DNA of 64,000 bases from the NCBI GenBank assembly GCA_902619165.1, contig CACNDI010000005.1, positions 62,001-126,000 on the forward strand, read 5' to 3'. The position numbers and the translations under genes are program-made. Under the pieces are notes generated by a model. It ran no database searches. It was not told the origin of the DNA and saw only the letters and a program-made list of their open reading frames with translations. Source of the stretch: an uncultured Alphaproteobacteria bacterium (lineage in GTDB: Bacteria; Pseudomonadota; Alphaproteobacteria; Rhodobacterales; Rhodobacteraceae). Shown here piece after piece: positions 16,614 to 25,674 of this stretch (the first letter of the stretch is position 1; every line of letters starts with the position of its first letter).

Positions 16614-17708
16614 ATGATTAATTTTCTTTTAAAGTATACGGGTACTTATGGGTTGCTTGCTATTTTGGCAGTTTCCATCGTTACGCCAGCTTATTTTTTC
16701 TTCACTAATCAGCAAGAGATGCGCCCCGAGCCCTCCTCAGAAAAACAAGGTGTTAGGAATGAAGAAAACATTACAGAAAAAAAAGTTTTACCGGAAAAAG
16801 TAAAAGATACTGCCAACGAAACTTTTGACAAGCCAAAACAAAAGGAACCCAATAAGCAACAAAATAAAGAGGCTTTAAAGCAAGTTGACAGCGTGTCCGT
16901 CGATGTTTTCCGAGTAGACGAATTTGGTAATATAATATCAGCAGGTAAAGTTTCAAAGGAGGCGAAAATTGAAATTTTAGCTGATAATAAAAAAATTATT
17001 GGAACTGATAAAACTGAAGCAGATGGAAGCTTCGTTATATTTGGAAAAGTTCAGAGCACAGGTTTAGTTCAAACTGTCAAAATCAGAGGATTAATCGGGG
17101 ATAAAGATGAAGCAAAAATAGTAGAATCAGCCGACTTATTTTTTGTGCTACCTCAAATTGAGAAGAATAATGAAAAAGAGGTAGATAAAGTAGAAAAAAA
17201 GCCATTTATTGTTAGAGATGACGGAAATGACCTTAAAATTCTTGCACCAATTAAAGTGAATTTCGTTGATAGTATTACTTTAGATACGATAAGTTATACT
17301 AAGGATTCAAGTGCTGAGCTAGCTGGTCGAGCGCGACTTAAAAATACTATTAGAATTTACTTGAATAATAAATTGGAAAATGAGGTAAAAGTAAACGAAA
17401 GTGGGGCATGGAGAACGACACTGTCAGATATTAAAACTGGAGTTTATACCTTAAGACTTGACGAATTAAACGATAAAGGGATCGTCGAAGGTAGGCTAGA
17501 GCTGCCTTTTAAAAAAGAAGACGAAGCACTTATACAAGCGATGGGGGAAGGGAGCATTACCGTGCAACCAGGAAATAGTCTGTGGAGGATCGCAAGAAAA
17601 TATTATGGAAAAGGCATGCAATATGTTGAAATATTTGAAAGAAATTCTCATCTAATAAAAGACCCCGATTTAATTTATCCTGGCCAAGTGTTTTCACTGC
17701 CAAACTAA
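16614..17708 (+). CDS. Membrane-anchored LysM domain protein
   Basis: 364 residues. An N-terminal membrane helix (about residues 10-31) is followed by a Lys/Glu/Gln-rich linker, two or more Ig-like beta domains, and a C-terminal LysM domain ('ITVQPGNSLWRIARKYYG ... LIYPGQVFSLP') that binds peptidoglycan. This architecture places it in the periplasm, tethered to the inner membrane and contacting the wall. An AAGGAGAG ribosome site precedes the ATG. It is divergent from LOG and 28 bases before the ABC transporter. Exact role in wall biology is unknown. Confidence 0.85.
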   Translation: MINFLLKYTGTYGLLAILAVSIVTPAYFFFTNQQEMRPEPSSEKQGVRNEENITEKKVLPEKVKDTANETFDKPKQKEPNKQQNKEALKQVDSVSVDVFRVDEFGNIISAGKVSKEAKIEILADNKKIIGTDKTEADGSFVIFGKVQSTGLVQTVKIRGLIGDKDEAKIVESADLFFVLPQIEKNNEKEVDKVEKKPFIVRDDGNDLKILAPIKVNFVDSITLDTISYTKDSSAELAGRARLKNTIRIYLNNKLENEVKVNESGAWRTTLSDIKTGVYTLRLDELNDKGIVEGRLELPFKKEDEALIQAMGEGSITVQPGNSLWRIARKYYGKGMQYVEIFERNSHLIKDPDLIYPGQVFSLPN

Positions 17709-17736
17709 TTTCTGAAAAAGTTTTAATGAAACAATA

Positions 17737-19587
17737 ATGAGAACTAGTTCTTATGCAAATGATGAATTGAGGAAAGTCAAAAAGCAGGAGGACTATAAGT
17801 CTATTTTTTTAACTACTTTTCGCTACTTGTGGCCGGATGAACTAATTTTCAGAATTAGGGTCATAGCTTCACTTTTTTGTTTAGTACTTGCAAAAGTTTT
17901 TACAGTTTTAACACCTTTATTGCTTATGACCTTGGTTGATGAATTAAATGTTTCAGTTAATAGCAACAAGACAGGTGACTTTGTTACATGGGGAGCACTT
18001 GCTTTGGCTTTGGGCTATGGAGCAGCAAGATTTTCATCGGTTGCTTTCGTACAAATTAGAGACTTTCTTTTTGTAAATGTTGCTCAAAACGGTCTAAAAA
18101 GACTCAGTATGGATTCCTTTCAACATATGCATAGTCTTCCTCTGAGTTTCCACTTGTCTAGACAGACTGGTTCTTTACATAAGGTTATTGATCGAGGCGT
18201 TCGGGGTATAGAGTTTCTTCTTAGGTTTGTACTTTTTTCTATCGGACCTTTAATTCTCGAGTTACTATTTGTCTGTATTTTGATTACTTACAAGTTTGAC
18301 GAAATTTTTCTAATTATTATTTTGGTCACAATATTTTTATACGTCATTTTCACTGTAAGCGTTACAAATTGGAGAGTGAGAATACGAAGAAAAATGAATA
18401 TGTGGGATGCTGACCTAAGCCAAAAGACGATAGATAGCCTTCTAAACTATGAGACCGTCAAATATTTTTCTGCAGAAAATCATGAAAAAGAAAAGTATTT
18501 GAAATCATTAAAGGCATATGAGCTCTTTGCTATTAAAACTGGGAAATCGTTATCAATGCTTAATTTTGGTCAGGCTTTAATTGTAACACTTGGATTGCTG
18601 ATCCTAATAGTTATTTCAACAAAACAGGTTGTTGACGGCTCTTTAACAGTAGGTGGTTTGGTTGGATTGAACGCTATTATGTTGCAATTGATTTTACCAT
18701 TAAACTTTTTAGGTACCGTTTATCGGGAAATAAGGCAGGCGTTGGTTGATATGGCAGATTTATTTATTTTGTTTGCGGAGGATAAGGAGGAGGATGAAAT
18801 TGTAAAAGACGAGCTCACTTATATTAAGCAGGGAATTATTTTTGATAAAGTTTCTTTTGGGTATGTTGGAACTAGGAAGGTTATCAGCGATGTTAGTTTT
18901 TCAATTCCTGTTGGTAAAACAACCGCGATAGTTGGACCCTCTGGCAGCGGTAAGTCTACAATAGGAAAACTAATTTTTGGTTTTTATAAACCATTGAGTG
19001 GAAAGATTTTAATCGATGGAAGGGACAGTGCTGACTTAAAAACAGCTATGGTTAGGAGGCAGTTAGCGGTCACTCCCCAAGATATAGTTCTATTTAATGA
19101 TACGTTAGAATATAATATTAAATATGGCTCCAACAACGTCTCAGATCACAAGTTGAATAGGGTTATTGAACAAGTAGATTTAAAGGATTTTGTTTTAAGT
19201 CTACCGGATGGCTTGGCAACTCAGGTTGGTGAAAGAGGTCTTAAGTTATCTGGAGGCGAAAAGCAAAGAGTTGCTATCGCCAGAATGTTATTGAAAGATT
19301 GTTACATTAATATTCTTGATGAAGCTACTAGTTCACTGGATTCAAAAACAGAAAAAAAAATTGTCGAAAATTTATTCGTAAAAAAGGCAAGTAAGACTTT
19401 TATAATTATATCCCATAGGTTATCTTCCATTGCAAATGCCGACAATATTTTGGTTATAGAAAATGGTCGACTGACTGAACAGGGGAAACATGGTAGCTTA
19501 ATGCAGGAAAACGGACTATACAAAGAAATGTGGGAAAAACAGAAAAAATACGAAATTACAAATAGCGGGACAAATTTTGATGGTTGA
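17737..19587 (+). CDS. Atm1-type ABC exporter (fused permease and ATPase)
   Basis: 616-residue half-transporter of the ABCB/Atm1 family. The N-terminal six-helix domain (about 40-330) carries 'MDSFQHMHSLPLSFHLSRQTG' and 'DSLLNYETVKYFSAE', hallmarks of Atm1/HMT1 relatives. The ATPase has Walker A 'GPSGSGKST', signature 'LSGGEKQRVAIAR', Walker B 'INILDEATSSLD' and the H-loop 'IISHRLSSI'. Relatives export glutathione conjugates or sulfur precursors linked to iron-sulfur and metal homeostasis. Its end overlaps the start of the YfgM-like gene by eight bases. Confidence 0.9.
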   Translation: MRTSSYANDELRKVKKQEDYKSIFLTTFRYLWPDELIFRIRVIASLFCLVLAKVFTVLTPLLLMTLVDELNVSVNSNKTGDFVTWGALALALGYGAARFSSVAFVQIRDFLFVNVAQNGLKRLSMDSFQHMHSLPLSFHLSRQTGSLHKVIDRGVRGIEFLLRFVLFSIGPLILELLFVCILITYKFDEIFLIIILVTIFLYVIFTVSVTNWRVRIRRKMNMWDADLSQKTIDSLLNYETVKYFSAENHEKEKYLKSLKAYELFAIKTGKSLSMLNFGQALIVTLGLLILIVISTKQVVDGSLTVGGLVGLNAIMLQLILPLNFLGTVYREIRQALVDMADLFILFAEDKEEDEIVKDELTYIKQGIIFDKVSFGYVGTRKVISDVSFSIPVGKTTAIVGPSGSGKSTIGKLIFGFYKPLSGKILIDGRDSADLKTAMVRRQLAVTPQDIVLFNDTLEYNIKYGSNNVSDHKLNRVIEQVDLKDFVLSLPDGLATQVGERGLKLSGGEKQRVAIARMLLKDCYINILDEATSSLDSKTEKKIVENLFVKKASKTFIIISHRLSSIANADNILVIENGRLTEQGKHGSLMQENGLYKEMWEKQKKYEITNSGTNFDG

Positions 19588-20218
19588 ATCAGAGAGCTTT
19601 ATCAAAGAGGTCAGTGAAGAAGTAAAAAGGGATAAACTATTTAAGTTTTTTAATAAATTTAAGTGGCCTCTATTTGCTTTAATTATATTCTTAGTCGGAG
19701 CAGTTGGAGGCTATGAATATTACAAGTTTTCTAAAAAAGCCAATGCACAAAAAAATGGAGAGTTTTTGGTCTCCGCAATGGAAAATTTAAAAAATAATGA
19801 TCAAACTGTTACCGAAGAAATAGATAACAAATTTTTATCTGTTTTTATTAAGTTGAATGAGGCAAAATATTTTGAAGAAAAAGGTGACATTAAAAGTGCG
19901 GTAGCTGCATATGAGTATATAATTAGTAGGCATGGTGAAAATAAATTTTTTGACCATTATGCAAAATTCCAGTTGTATTTAATGGATCCCGCAGAAAGTC
20001 TTAGTGACAAAAAGAAAATTGATATTCTTGATGAGCTCTCTGGTCCAGATGGTCCGTTGAAGTTATTAGCGTTAGAGCAAAAACTATATCTATATGTGAA
20101 GATTAGTGACTTAGATAACATTATGTCACACGTGAAGCTTATATTGTCGGATCCATCAATTATGCCTGAACAGGTTAGCAGGATAAAAGAAATTGAAAAA
20201 ATTTATGAGCTTAACTGA
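19580..20218 (+). CDS. YfgM-like membrane-anchored TPR protein
   Basis: 212 residues from the ATG at 19580. A charged cytoplasmic N-terminus, one membrane helix ('WPLFALIIFLVGAVGGYEYY') and a helical periplasmic domain resembling tetratricopeptide repeats ('EKGDIKSAVAAYEYII') match the YfgM/TPR_21 pattern. In E. coli YfgM works with PpiD near the Sec translocon. The order YfgM-BamB-Der here is the widely conserved one, which strongly supports the call. It overlaps the genes on both sides, so translation is probably coupled. Confidence 0.8.
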   Translation: MVESESFIKEVSEEVKRDKLFKFFNKFKWPLFALIIFLVGAVGGYEYYKFSKKANAQKNGEFLVSAMENLKNNDQTVTEEIDNKFLSVFIKLNEAKYFEEKGDIKSAVAAYEYIISRHGENKFFDHYAKFQLYLMDPAESLSDKKKIDILDELSGPDGPLKLLALEQKLYLYVKISDLDNIMSHVKLILSDPSIMPEQVSRIKEIEKIYELN

Positions 20219-21491
20219 TTATATTGGTAAAAGATTTGCTTTTTTTAAGTTAATCCTCTTAACCTCTGCTATTTTTTCTCAAAGTTGTTCTAATGATGAG
20301 AGACTAGAGGGGTTTAGGCAGCCAGTTTTAATGGAACAAAAGGTTTATGAAACAAACAAAAAAAGCAAAAAAGTGGCTCTTGGAAATCCGAAAAATATTA
20401 GCTCTTGGACGCATAGCGGTGGTGGGTCAAGCCATAGTTTAGGTAATATAGCTTTCTCAGCAGTAGGAAAGTTTAGTTCTCATTCCAAAGTAAAAGTTGG
20501 CCCAAAAGGATCATACTCTGAGCCACTTGTTCAAAATAATAAGATTTTTTTAATGACACCCAATGGATATGTTGTTGTTTATAATGATAAAGGACAATTT
20601 CTTTGGGAGCTAAGCATTGTTCCTGAGGGTAGTAGGGCGAAGAGCAATATATATGGTGGCTTGGCAATAAATAAAGATAAACTTGCTGTTACTTCATCAT
20701 TTGGAGAGCTCTTACTAATTAGTATATCGAAGAGGAGAGTGGATTGGAGATACGACTTCAAGAGACCATTTAGATCAGCACCAATATTTCATAAGGGGTT
20801 TATTTTTGGAGTTACAGGAGATGATATTGCTGTATCTTTTGATGTTAAGGGCAAGTTAAGGTGGACAAAAAAGGGACCTCAGAAAAACACAAAGGTGTTT
20901 GCAACAGTATCTCCTGCTGCTTTAGGAAATAAGGTGCTTTTCCCATTTAGTGGTGGTTCTTTAGTCGCGCTCAACGCGGTGAATGGAATAGAAGAGTGGA
21001 AAATAAATTTAGAAAATTCTAATATTGGTTCAGCATCTGCTTCATTAGGCGATTTTGCTAGTGATCCGGCAGTATATGGATCAAGTATATTTGGAGTAGG
21101 TGCCTTTGGTGAAACCTTTTCTGCGACCAAAAGTGGGAAAGTTTTATGGAGAAACAACATCCAGTGCTCTAGTCGACTTGTAGTATCTGGTAATTCCGCT
21201 TTCTACATTTCCAAAAACTCTTTTATAGGAAGAATTAATTCTAAGAATGGGAAAATAGTATTTTTAAAAGAGTTTACAGGTAAAACGTGGGTCAAATATC
21301 ATGGTCCGTTACTTCTTCAAAATAAGTTGCTAGTTCTTGCTACTGATAAAAATGCTTATTGGTTTTCTCCGGAAGATGGAAGGTTGCTGAATAAGGAGAA
21401 ACTTGGAAAGAAAATTTCGTCTCCTCCCGTAGTAGTAAACAAGAGACTGATGTTTGTTTCCGAAGATGGTATGTTGAATATACTTAACTAG
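20205..21491 (+). CDS. bamB: Outer-membrane assembly factor BamB
   Basis: PQQ-like beta-propeller of about 428 residues that supports BamA in inserting outer-membrane proteins. Repeats of the propeller are visible ('VNGIEEWKINL', 'SGKVLWRNNI', 'KGQFLWELSI', 'KGKLRWTKKG'). The start at 20205 overlaps the YfgM-like gene; the TTG at 20193 in the ORF track is less likely. The N-terminus is a signal sequence ending at 'SQSC', a plausible but non-canonical lipobox (Ser at -3). Flanked by yfgM-like and der as in many proteobacteria. Confidence 0.87.
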   Translation: MSLTDYIGKRFAFFKLILLTSAIFSQSCSNDERLEGFRQPVLMEQKVYETNKKSKKVALGNPKNISSWTHSGGGSSHSLGNIAFSAVGKFSSHSKVKVGPKGSYSEPLVQNNKIFLMTPNGYVVVYNDKGQFLWELSIVPEGSRAKSNIYGGLAINKDKLAVTSSFGELLLISISKRRVDWRYDFKRPFRSAPIFHKGFIFGVTGDDIAVSFDVKGKLRWTKKGPQKNTKVFATVSPAALGNKVLFPFSGGSLVALNAVNGIEEWKINLENSNIGSASASLGDFASDPAVYGSSIFGVGAFGETFSATKSGKVLWRNNIQCSSRLVVSGNSAFYISKNSFIGRINSKNGKIVFLKEFTGKTWVKYHGPLLLQNKLLVLATDKNAYWFSPEDGRLLNKEKLGKKISSPPVVVNKRLMFVSEDGMLNILN

Positions 21492-21508
21492 TCAATAAGG
21501 AGAATTTC

Positions 21509-22873
21509 TTGTTCATAAGAGCAGGTATAGTTGGTCGCCCTAATGTTGGGAAATCTACATTCTTCAATTGTTTGCTGGGACGTACTAGAGCGATCGTAGG
21601 TGATTTTGCTGGAGTTACACGCGATTATAAGGAAGAACTCCTAGATTTAAAAAATTTTCAAATCCAATTAGTGGATACTGCTGGCTTGAAATCATCACTT
21701 ATGTCTGAACAAGAAAAGACAATAAATAGACACACCCTCAATTTAATTAATCATTTAGATATTATTCTGTTTGTCGTAGATGGCAGAGTAGGAGTGACCT
21801 TTGAAGATAAAGAAATATTTCAAGTGTGTAGGAAGTTGGACAAGCCTACTATTTTAGTTGTAAATAAAGTTGAAACATCTGTGATTGAAAAGAGACTTTT
21901 TGAAGAAGATTTAAACTTCTTTGGTTTACCTAATATTATTTTTGTTTCTAGTGAGCACAAGTTAGGGATAGAAAAAGTGTTCTCCGCACTCGAAGATATT
22001 TGTCAAGAAAATAAATTAAAGTCGATTGCGAAAGACGAATTCAATTATGAAAAAAAACCAATAAATATAGCAATAATCGGTCGCCCGAATGTCGGGAAAT
22101 CTACGCTTGTAAACGCCATTATAAAAAAGCAAAGATTTGTTACTGGTCCAGAAGCCGGATTAACAAGAGATAGCAATTTTGTTTTTTTTGATTGGGATAA
22201 TGATTTTTTCAAGATTTACGATACTGCAGGTGCAAGAAAAAAACGCAAAATTGATAATTCTTTAGAAAAAGAGTCAGTCAAGGAAACCTTAAGAGCTATA
22301 AAGTTTGCTCAAATTGTTATATTAGTTTTAGAACCTAATGAATTACTTAATGCTCAGGATCAAAAGCTTGCCTCTCTGTGTGAGAGAGAGGGTAGAGCCG
22401 TTGTTTTTGTGGTCAACAAGAGTGACAAAATTTTTGATAAAAAATTTGTTGATGAAAAGCTCAAGAAAACGATTTCAAAATCTTTGCCTCAGTTCAAGGG
22501 AGCTTATTTTTCTTATATTTCAGGTTTAAAAAGTATTGGTCTTGATACCTTAAGAGAAAATATGATGAAAGCTTATTCAAATTGGAACTTTAGACAGTCA
22601 ACTTCTAATCTAAATACTTGGTTGAAGGAAAAACTTGATAAACACGCTCCACCAACTAACAACGAAAAAAGAAGAATAAAGCTAAAGTATATAGTGCAAT
22701 CAAACACTAGACCGCCAACTATAAAAATATTTACTTCTCACAATGGTATCGTGTCAAAATCTTATAAAAGGTATCTTGAAAACTCATTTAGAGAAGATTT
22801 TGGTCTTCTCGGTACTCCAATAAGAATAATATTTAAGTCAGGTGATAATCCTTTCACCTCTAGTAAGCATTAA
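21509..22873 (+). CDS. der: Ribosome-assembly GTPase Der
   Basis: 454-residue protein with two tandem GTPase domains: Walker A 'GRPNVGKSTFF' near residue 8 and 'GRPNVGKSTLV' near 193, G3 'DTAGL' and 'DTAGA', G4 'NKVE' and 'NKSD', followed by a KH-like C-terminal domain ('IKLKYIVQSNTRPPTIKIF'). It acts in maturation of the 50S subunit. Translation starts at TTG 21509, supported by AAGGAG six bases upstream. The last 36 bases overlap the convergent SDR gene. Confidence 0.96.
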   Translation: MFIRAGIVGRPNVGKSTFFNCLLGRTRAIVGDFAGVTRDYKEELLDLKNFQIQLVDTAGLKSSLMSEQEKTINRHTLNLINHLDIILFVVDGRVGVTFEDKEIFQVCRKLDKPTILVVNKVETSVIEKRLFEEDLNFFGLPNIIFVSSEHKLGIEKVFSALEDICQENKLKSIAKDEFNYEKKPINIAIIGRPNVGKSTLVNAIIKKQRFVTGPEAGLTRDSNFVFFDWDNDFFKIYDTAGARKKRKIDNSLEKESVKETLRAIKFAQIVILVLEPNELLNAQDQKLASLCEREGRAVVFVVNKSDKIFDKKFVDEKLKKTISKSLPQFKGAYFSYISGLKSIGLDTLRENMMKAYSNWNFRQSTSNLNTWLKEKLDKHAPPTNNEKRRIKLKYIVQSNTRPPTIKIFTSHNGIVSKSYKRYLENSFREDFGLLGTPIRIIFKSGDNPFTSSKH

Positions 22874-23542
22874 AATCTTCTCTATAATTTTTCTGGCTTC
22901 TTCATTAACAGCATCACTATCAATATTCTTCTCACCTGGAAACATCTTCTTCCTTAACTTTGTTTCCATTGGCCCTGGATATTGAATTAGAACATTGACA
23001 CCTAGTCTTTTATTTTCTTCTTGATATGATAGGAACAGTTGATCACATGCTTTTTTTGCCGAATTATAGGGGCCATTAAATTTTTTTGTTCTAACATCGG
23101 AGATATAAACGAATAAACCTTTAGGATCTCTACTTAATAATCGATGAAAACATGATATTAATCTAAAGGAAATCATAATTGGTGAAAGTAAATTAATCTC
23201 TACCTCTTTCAAAGAAACTTGATTAATTGGCATCATTTGAAGCGAAGACATCGCACAGTGAATAATACCATGAAGTTCTCCAAAATTTTCTGATATTCTA
23301 TTTGATAGCTCTTCAATTGTTCCTTGCTTTGCTAGATCTATACAAACAAGCGTTACTGACCCTTTTGTTTGTTCTATAGTGTCAGATAAGTCTTCTAATC
23401 TATTTTTATCTCTACCGACAGCAATAACTTCAGCACCCTCCTGAGCCAACGCGATAGAGATACTAAATCCTAGACCGCTGGTTGCTCCTGTTATAAGCAC
23501 TTTTGATCCAGAAAGTCTTTTAGAATTGTAATCTACTTTCAT
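22838..23542 (-). CDS. Short-chain dehydrogenase/reductase next to cvpA
   Basis: 234-residue SDR from the ATG at 23542, which overlaps the cvpA stop codon by one base (TAATG). It has the nucleotide loop 'TGATSGLG', an Arg after strand two ('AVGRDKNRLE') that suggests NADP(H), and the catalytic Ser and YxxxK in 'VYISDVRTKKFNGPYNSAK'. The usual 'NNAG' block is replaced by 'IHCAMSS'. In related genomes, as recalled, an SDR occupies this position after cvpA and purF; here purF is missing. Substrate unknown. Confidence 0.82.
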   Translation of the reverse strand: MKVDYNSKRLSGSKVLITGATSGLGFSISIALAQEGAEVIAVGRDKNRLEDLSDTIEQTKGSVTLVCIDLAKQGTIEELSNRISENFGELHGIIHCAMSSLQMMPINQVSLKEVEINLLSPIMISFRLISCFHRLLSRDPKGLFVYISDVRTKKFNGPYNSAKKACDQLFLSYQEENKRLGVNVLIQYPGPMETKLRKKMFPGEKNIDSDAVNEEARKIIEKILMLTRGERIIT

Positions 23543-24102
23543 TACTTTTTTACACAAGTTGTCAACAGATTATCGTAGTTGTCAATTATCCACTCTGGGA
23601 TATTTTGGGGATACTTTGTAAGTATTTTTTCTTGTACGTCTAAGGTGATCGTATTGGACTTAGACAGCCCAATAAATTTCCATGACTCAGAGTCTTTAAG
23701 CACTTGATTATAGATAATAAGAAAAATTATTATTACTATTCCCCCTCTTAAAAACCCAAAAAGCAAACCAAAAATTTTGTTTACCTCATTAAGGATTGAG
23801 GTTTCTATAAAATATGAAATTTTGTATGTAATGAATGAGATAGCTATAAGAGCTAGTGTAAAACCCAAGATAAATGAAAGTATCATCATTAATTCACAGC
23901 TATCGCCTAATATGTTCATCACGAAATCTATTTCGGAAATAGTAGTAAAGATCATAGGGGAAATAAGATAAGCTACCATGATTGCTAGAAACCAGTTTAA
24001 AATCAACAGAACTTCTTTTGTGAAACCTCTATAGTAGGCAAAAACTCCTGAGAAAATTATCAATCCGGCTGAAATCAAATCAAAAGAGGACAAGGTCTCC
24101 AT
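23542..24102 (-). CDS. cvpA: CvpA family membrane protein
   Basis: 186-residue inner-membrane protein with four hydrophobic segments and the family start 'FDLISAGLIIFSGVFAYYRGFTKEVL'. Named for colicin V production; its general role is in envelope homeostasis and is poorly defined. It is followed immediately by the SDR gene, and mlaF ends downstream of a 50-base gap upstream of it. radA, usually just before cvpA, is not here. Confidence 0.87.
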   Translation of the reverse strand: METLSSFDLISAGLIIFSGVFAYYRGFTKEVLLILNWFLAIMVAYLISPMIFTTISEIDFVMNILGDSCELMMILSFILGFTLALIAISFITYKISYFIETSILNEVNKIFGLLFGFLRGGIVIIIFLIIYNQVLKDSESWKFIGLSKSNTITLDVQEKILTKYPQNIPEWIIDNYDNLLTTCVKK

Positions 24103-24152
24103 TAGCTCAGATTCCTTTGTAAAGAAATTTAATTAACAAACTTTCTAAGAGA

Positions 24153-24887
24153 TTAACCATTTAAGAATATCTTTAACAATTTATTTTTTGATAAGATAGC
24201 CTGTCTTGGATTTCCAGACCATTCAACTTTTCCATCATCTAATAGAATAATCTTCGTCGCAAGAAACCTTGCCAAATTAATATCATGGGTGATTGTAATA
24301 GCAGTTTTTTTGTAATCCTTTATGATTTTACTGATTAAAGAAATTATTTTTTTTGACATTATTGGGTCAAGCCCAGTAGTGGGCTCATCAAAAATCAGAA
24401 TATCTGGTTCTGAAAATATTGATCTCGCTATGCCAACCCTTTTTTGCATTCCCCCAGATAATTCAGATGGGTAATTTTCAGCTATGTTAGTAGGCAATCC
24501 AACCTCTCTTAGCCTTTCAATTGCTAGCTTTCTAAGCTTGATAATGCTAGGAGAATTTTCATTATATAGTTTTTTAAAAGCAATATTCTGCCAAATATTA
24601 TAGCTATCAAATAGTGCATTGCTTTGAAAACAAACACCCAACTTATTTAAAAATTTTTGCCGATCTACATCTCTGCTAATCCGCTTACCATCAAAAAATA
24701 TTGAACCAGAGCTAATATCTTCGAGCCCTAATATGCACTTTGCCAACATGGACTTGCCTGCACCTGAACCACCTATAATTACCAAATGCTCCTCCGGCTC
24801 TATTGTAAAAGAAATATTTTTTAGAATCTGTTTAGAATCTATCGCCTTACTTAAGTTTTTCACCTCGATTTTCGATTTTTTGATCAT
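24153..24887 (-). CDS. mlaF: Mla-type phospholipid ABC transporter, ATPase
   Basis: 244-residue ATPase of the MlaFEDB lipid transporter, which moves phospholipid between the inner and outer membranes. Motifs are Walker A 'GGSGAGKSMLAK', signature 'LSGGMQKRVGIAR', Walker B 'ILIFDEPTTGLDP' and H-loop 'AITITHDI'. The 'SGGMQKRV' form is characteristic of MlaF/Mkl proteins. Its ATG overlaps the mlaE stop by four bases. No mlaD, mlaC or mlaB is adjacent. Confidence 0.9.
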   Translation of the reverse strand: MIKKSKIEVKNLSKAIDSKQILKNISFTIEPEEHLVIIGGSGAGKSMLAKCILGLEDISSGSIFFDGKRISRDVDRQKFLNKLGVCFQSNALFDSYNIWQNIAFKKLYNENSPSIIKLRKLAIERLREVGLPTNIAENYPSELSGGMQKRVGIARSIFSEPDILIFDEPTTGLDPIMSKKIISLISKIIKDYKKTAITITHDINLARFLATKIILLDDGKVEWSGNPRQAILSKNKLLKIFLNG

Positions 24888-25666
24888 TTATTAAATAAGG
24901 CTTCGGTTAAAATATAGTTTGCGGCAAGAATAGAGATTGAGGACCAAACAACAGAGTTAATAGTTGCTTTACCCACACCTCGCGCTCCAACTGTTGTATT
25001 AAGTCCATGAAATGTCCCTAGCACGCCAATGATTAACCCGAAGAAGCAAGCTTTTATTAAACCAGAGACAACGTCGGCTAATTCTAGGAATTTAATTGTA
25101 TTTAATAAATAATTAGATGGATTAAATTCGAGAGTACTAACGCCAACTAAGAAACCTCCTAAAATGCCAAGGATATCGCCAGTAAGTGTTAAGAGTGGTA
25201 ACGAAATAATACAAGCGAAAACTCGGGGTATAATAAGAAAATTGTATGGATTTGCATTCAGTGTATACAGAGCGTCAATCTGTTCTGTAACTTTCATTGT
25301 GCCTATTTCCGCGGATATTGATGAAGCAACACGACCGGACATAATCAAACCACATAGCACGGGTCCTAGCTCTCTACAAATACCAATAGCCACTATTGAA
25401 GGAACTACACTTTCGGCATTGAATCGAGTTCCCCCCGAATATATTTGAAGAGCTAAAGCGGCGCCCGTAAATACAGCAGTCAATCCTACAACAGGTAAAG
25501 ACATAAACCCTATTTGTATAAATTGATTGAGAAAGGCCTTTGCGTAGAATGGTCCTGTAAGTGCATATGATAGTATCTTCAAGGTAAATCTGCTAAAAAT
25601 ACCAAGTTTAGTCATAAATACTAGAAGTGAGTTACCTATAAGTGCAATATAAAAAATAAATTTCAT
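24884..25666 (-). CDS. mlaE: Mla-type phospholipid ABC transporter, permease
   Basis: 260-residue permease of the MlaE/YrbE family with five or six hydrophobic segments. Conserved blocks are 'QFIQIGFMSLPVVGLTAVFTG', 'RELGPVLCGLIMSGRVASSISAEIGTMKVTEQIDAL' (family signature region, shown in part) and 'GLNTTVGARGVGKATINSVV'. It pairs with the overlapping mlaF. It starts eight bases after the alr stop, so the dnaB-alr-mlaE-mlaF genes may form one unit. Lipid traffic direction is not deducible here. Confidence 0.9.
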   Translation of the reverse strand: MKFIFYIALIGNSLLVFMTKLGIFSRFTLKILSYALTGPFYAKAFLNQFIQIGFMSLPVVGLTAVFTGAALALQIYSGGTRFNAESVVPSIVAIGICRELGPVLCGLIMSGRVASSISAEIGTMKVTEQIDALYTLNANPYNFLIIPRVFACIISLPLLTLTGDILGILGGFLVGVSTLEFNPSNYLLNTIKFLELADVVSGLIKACFFGLIIGVLGTFHGLNTTVGARGVGKATINSVVWSSISILAANYILTEALFNK

Positions 25667-25674
25667 ATAATTTC

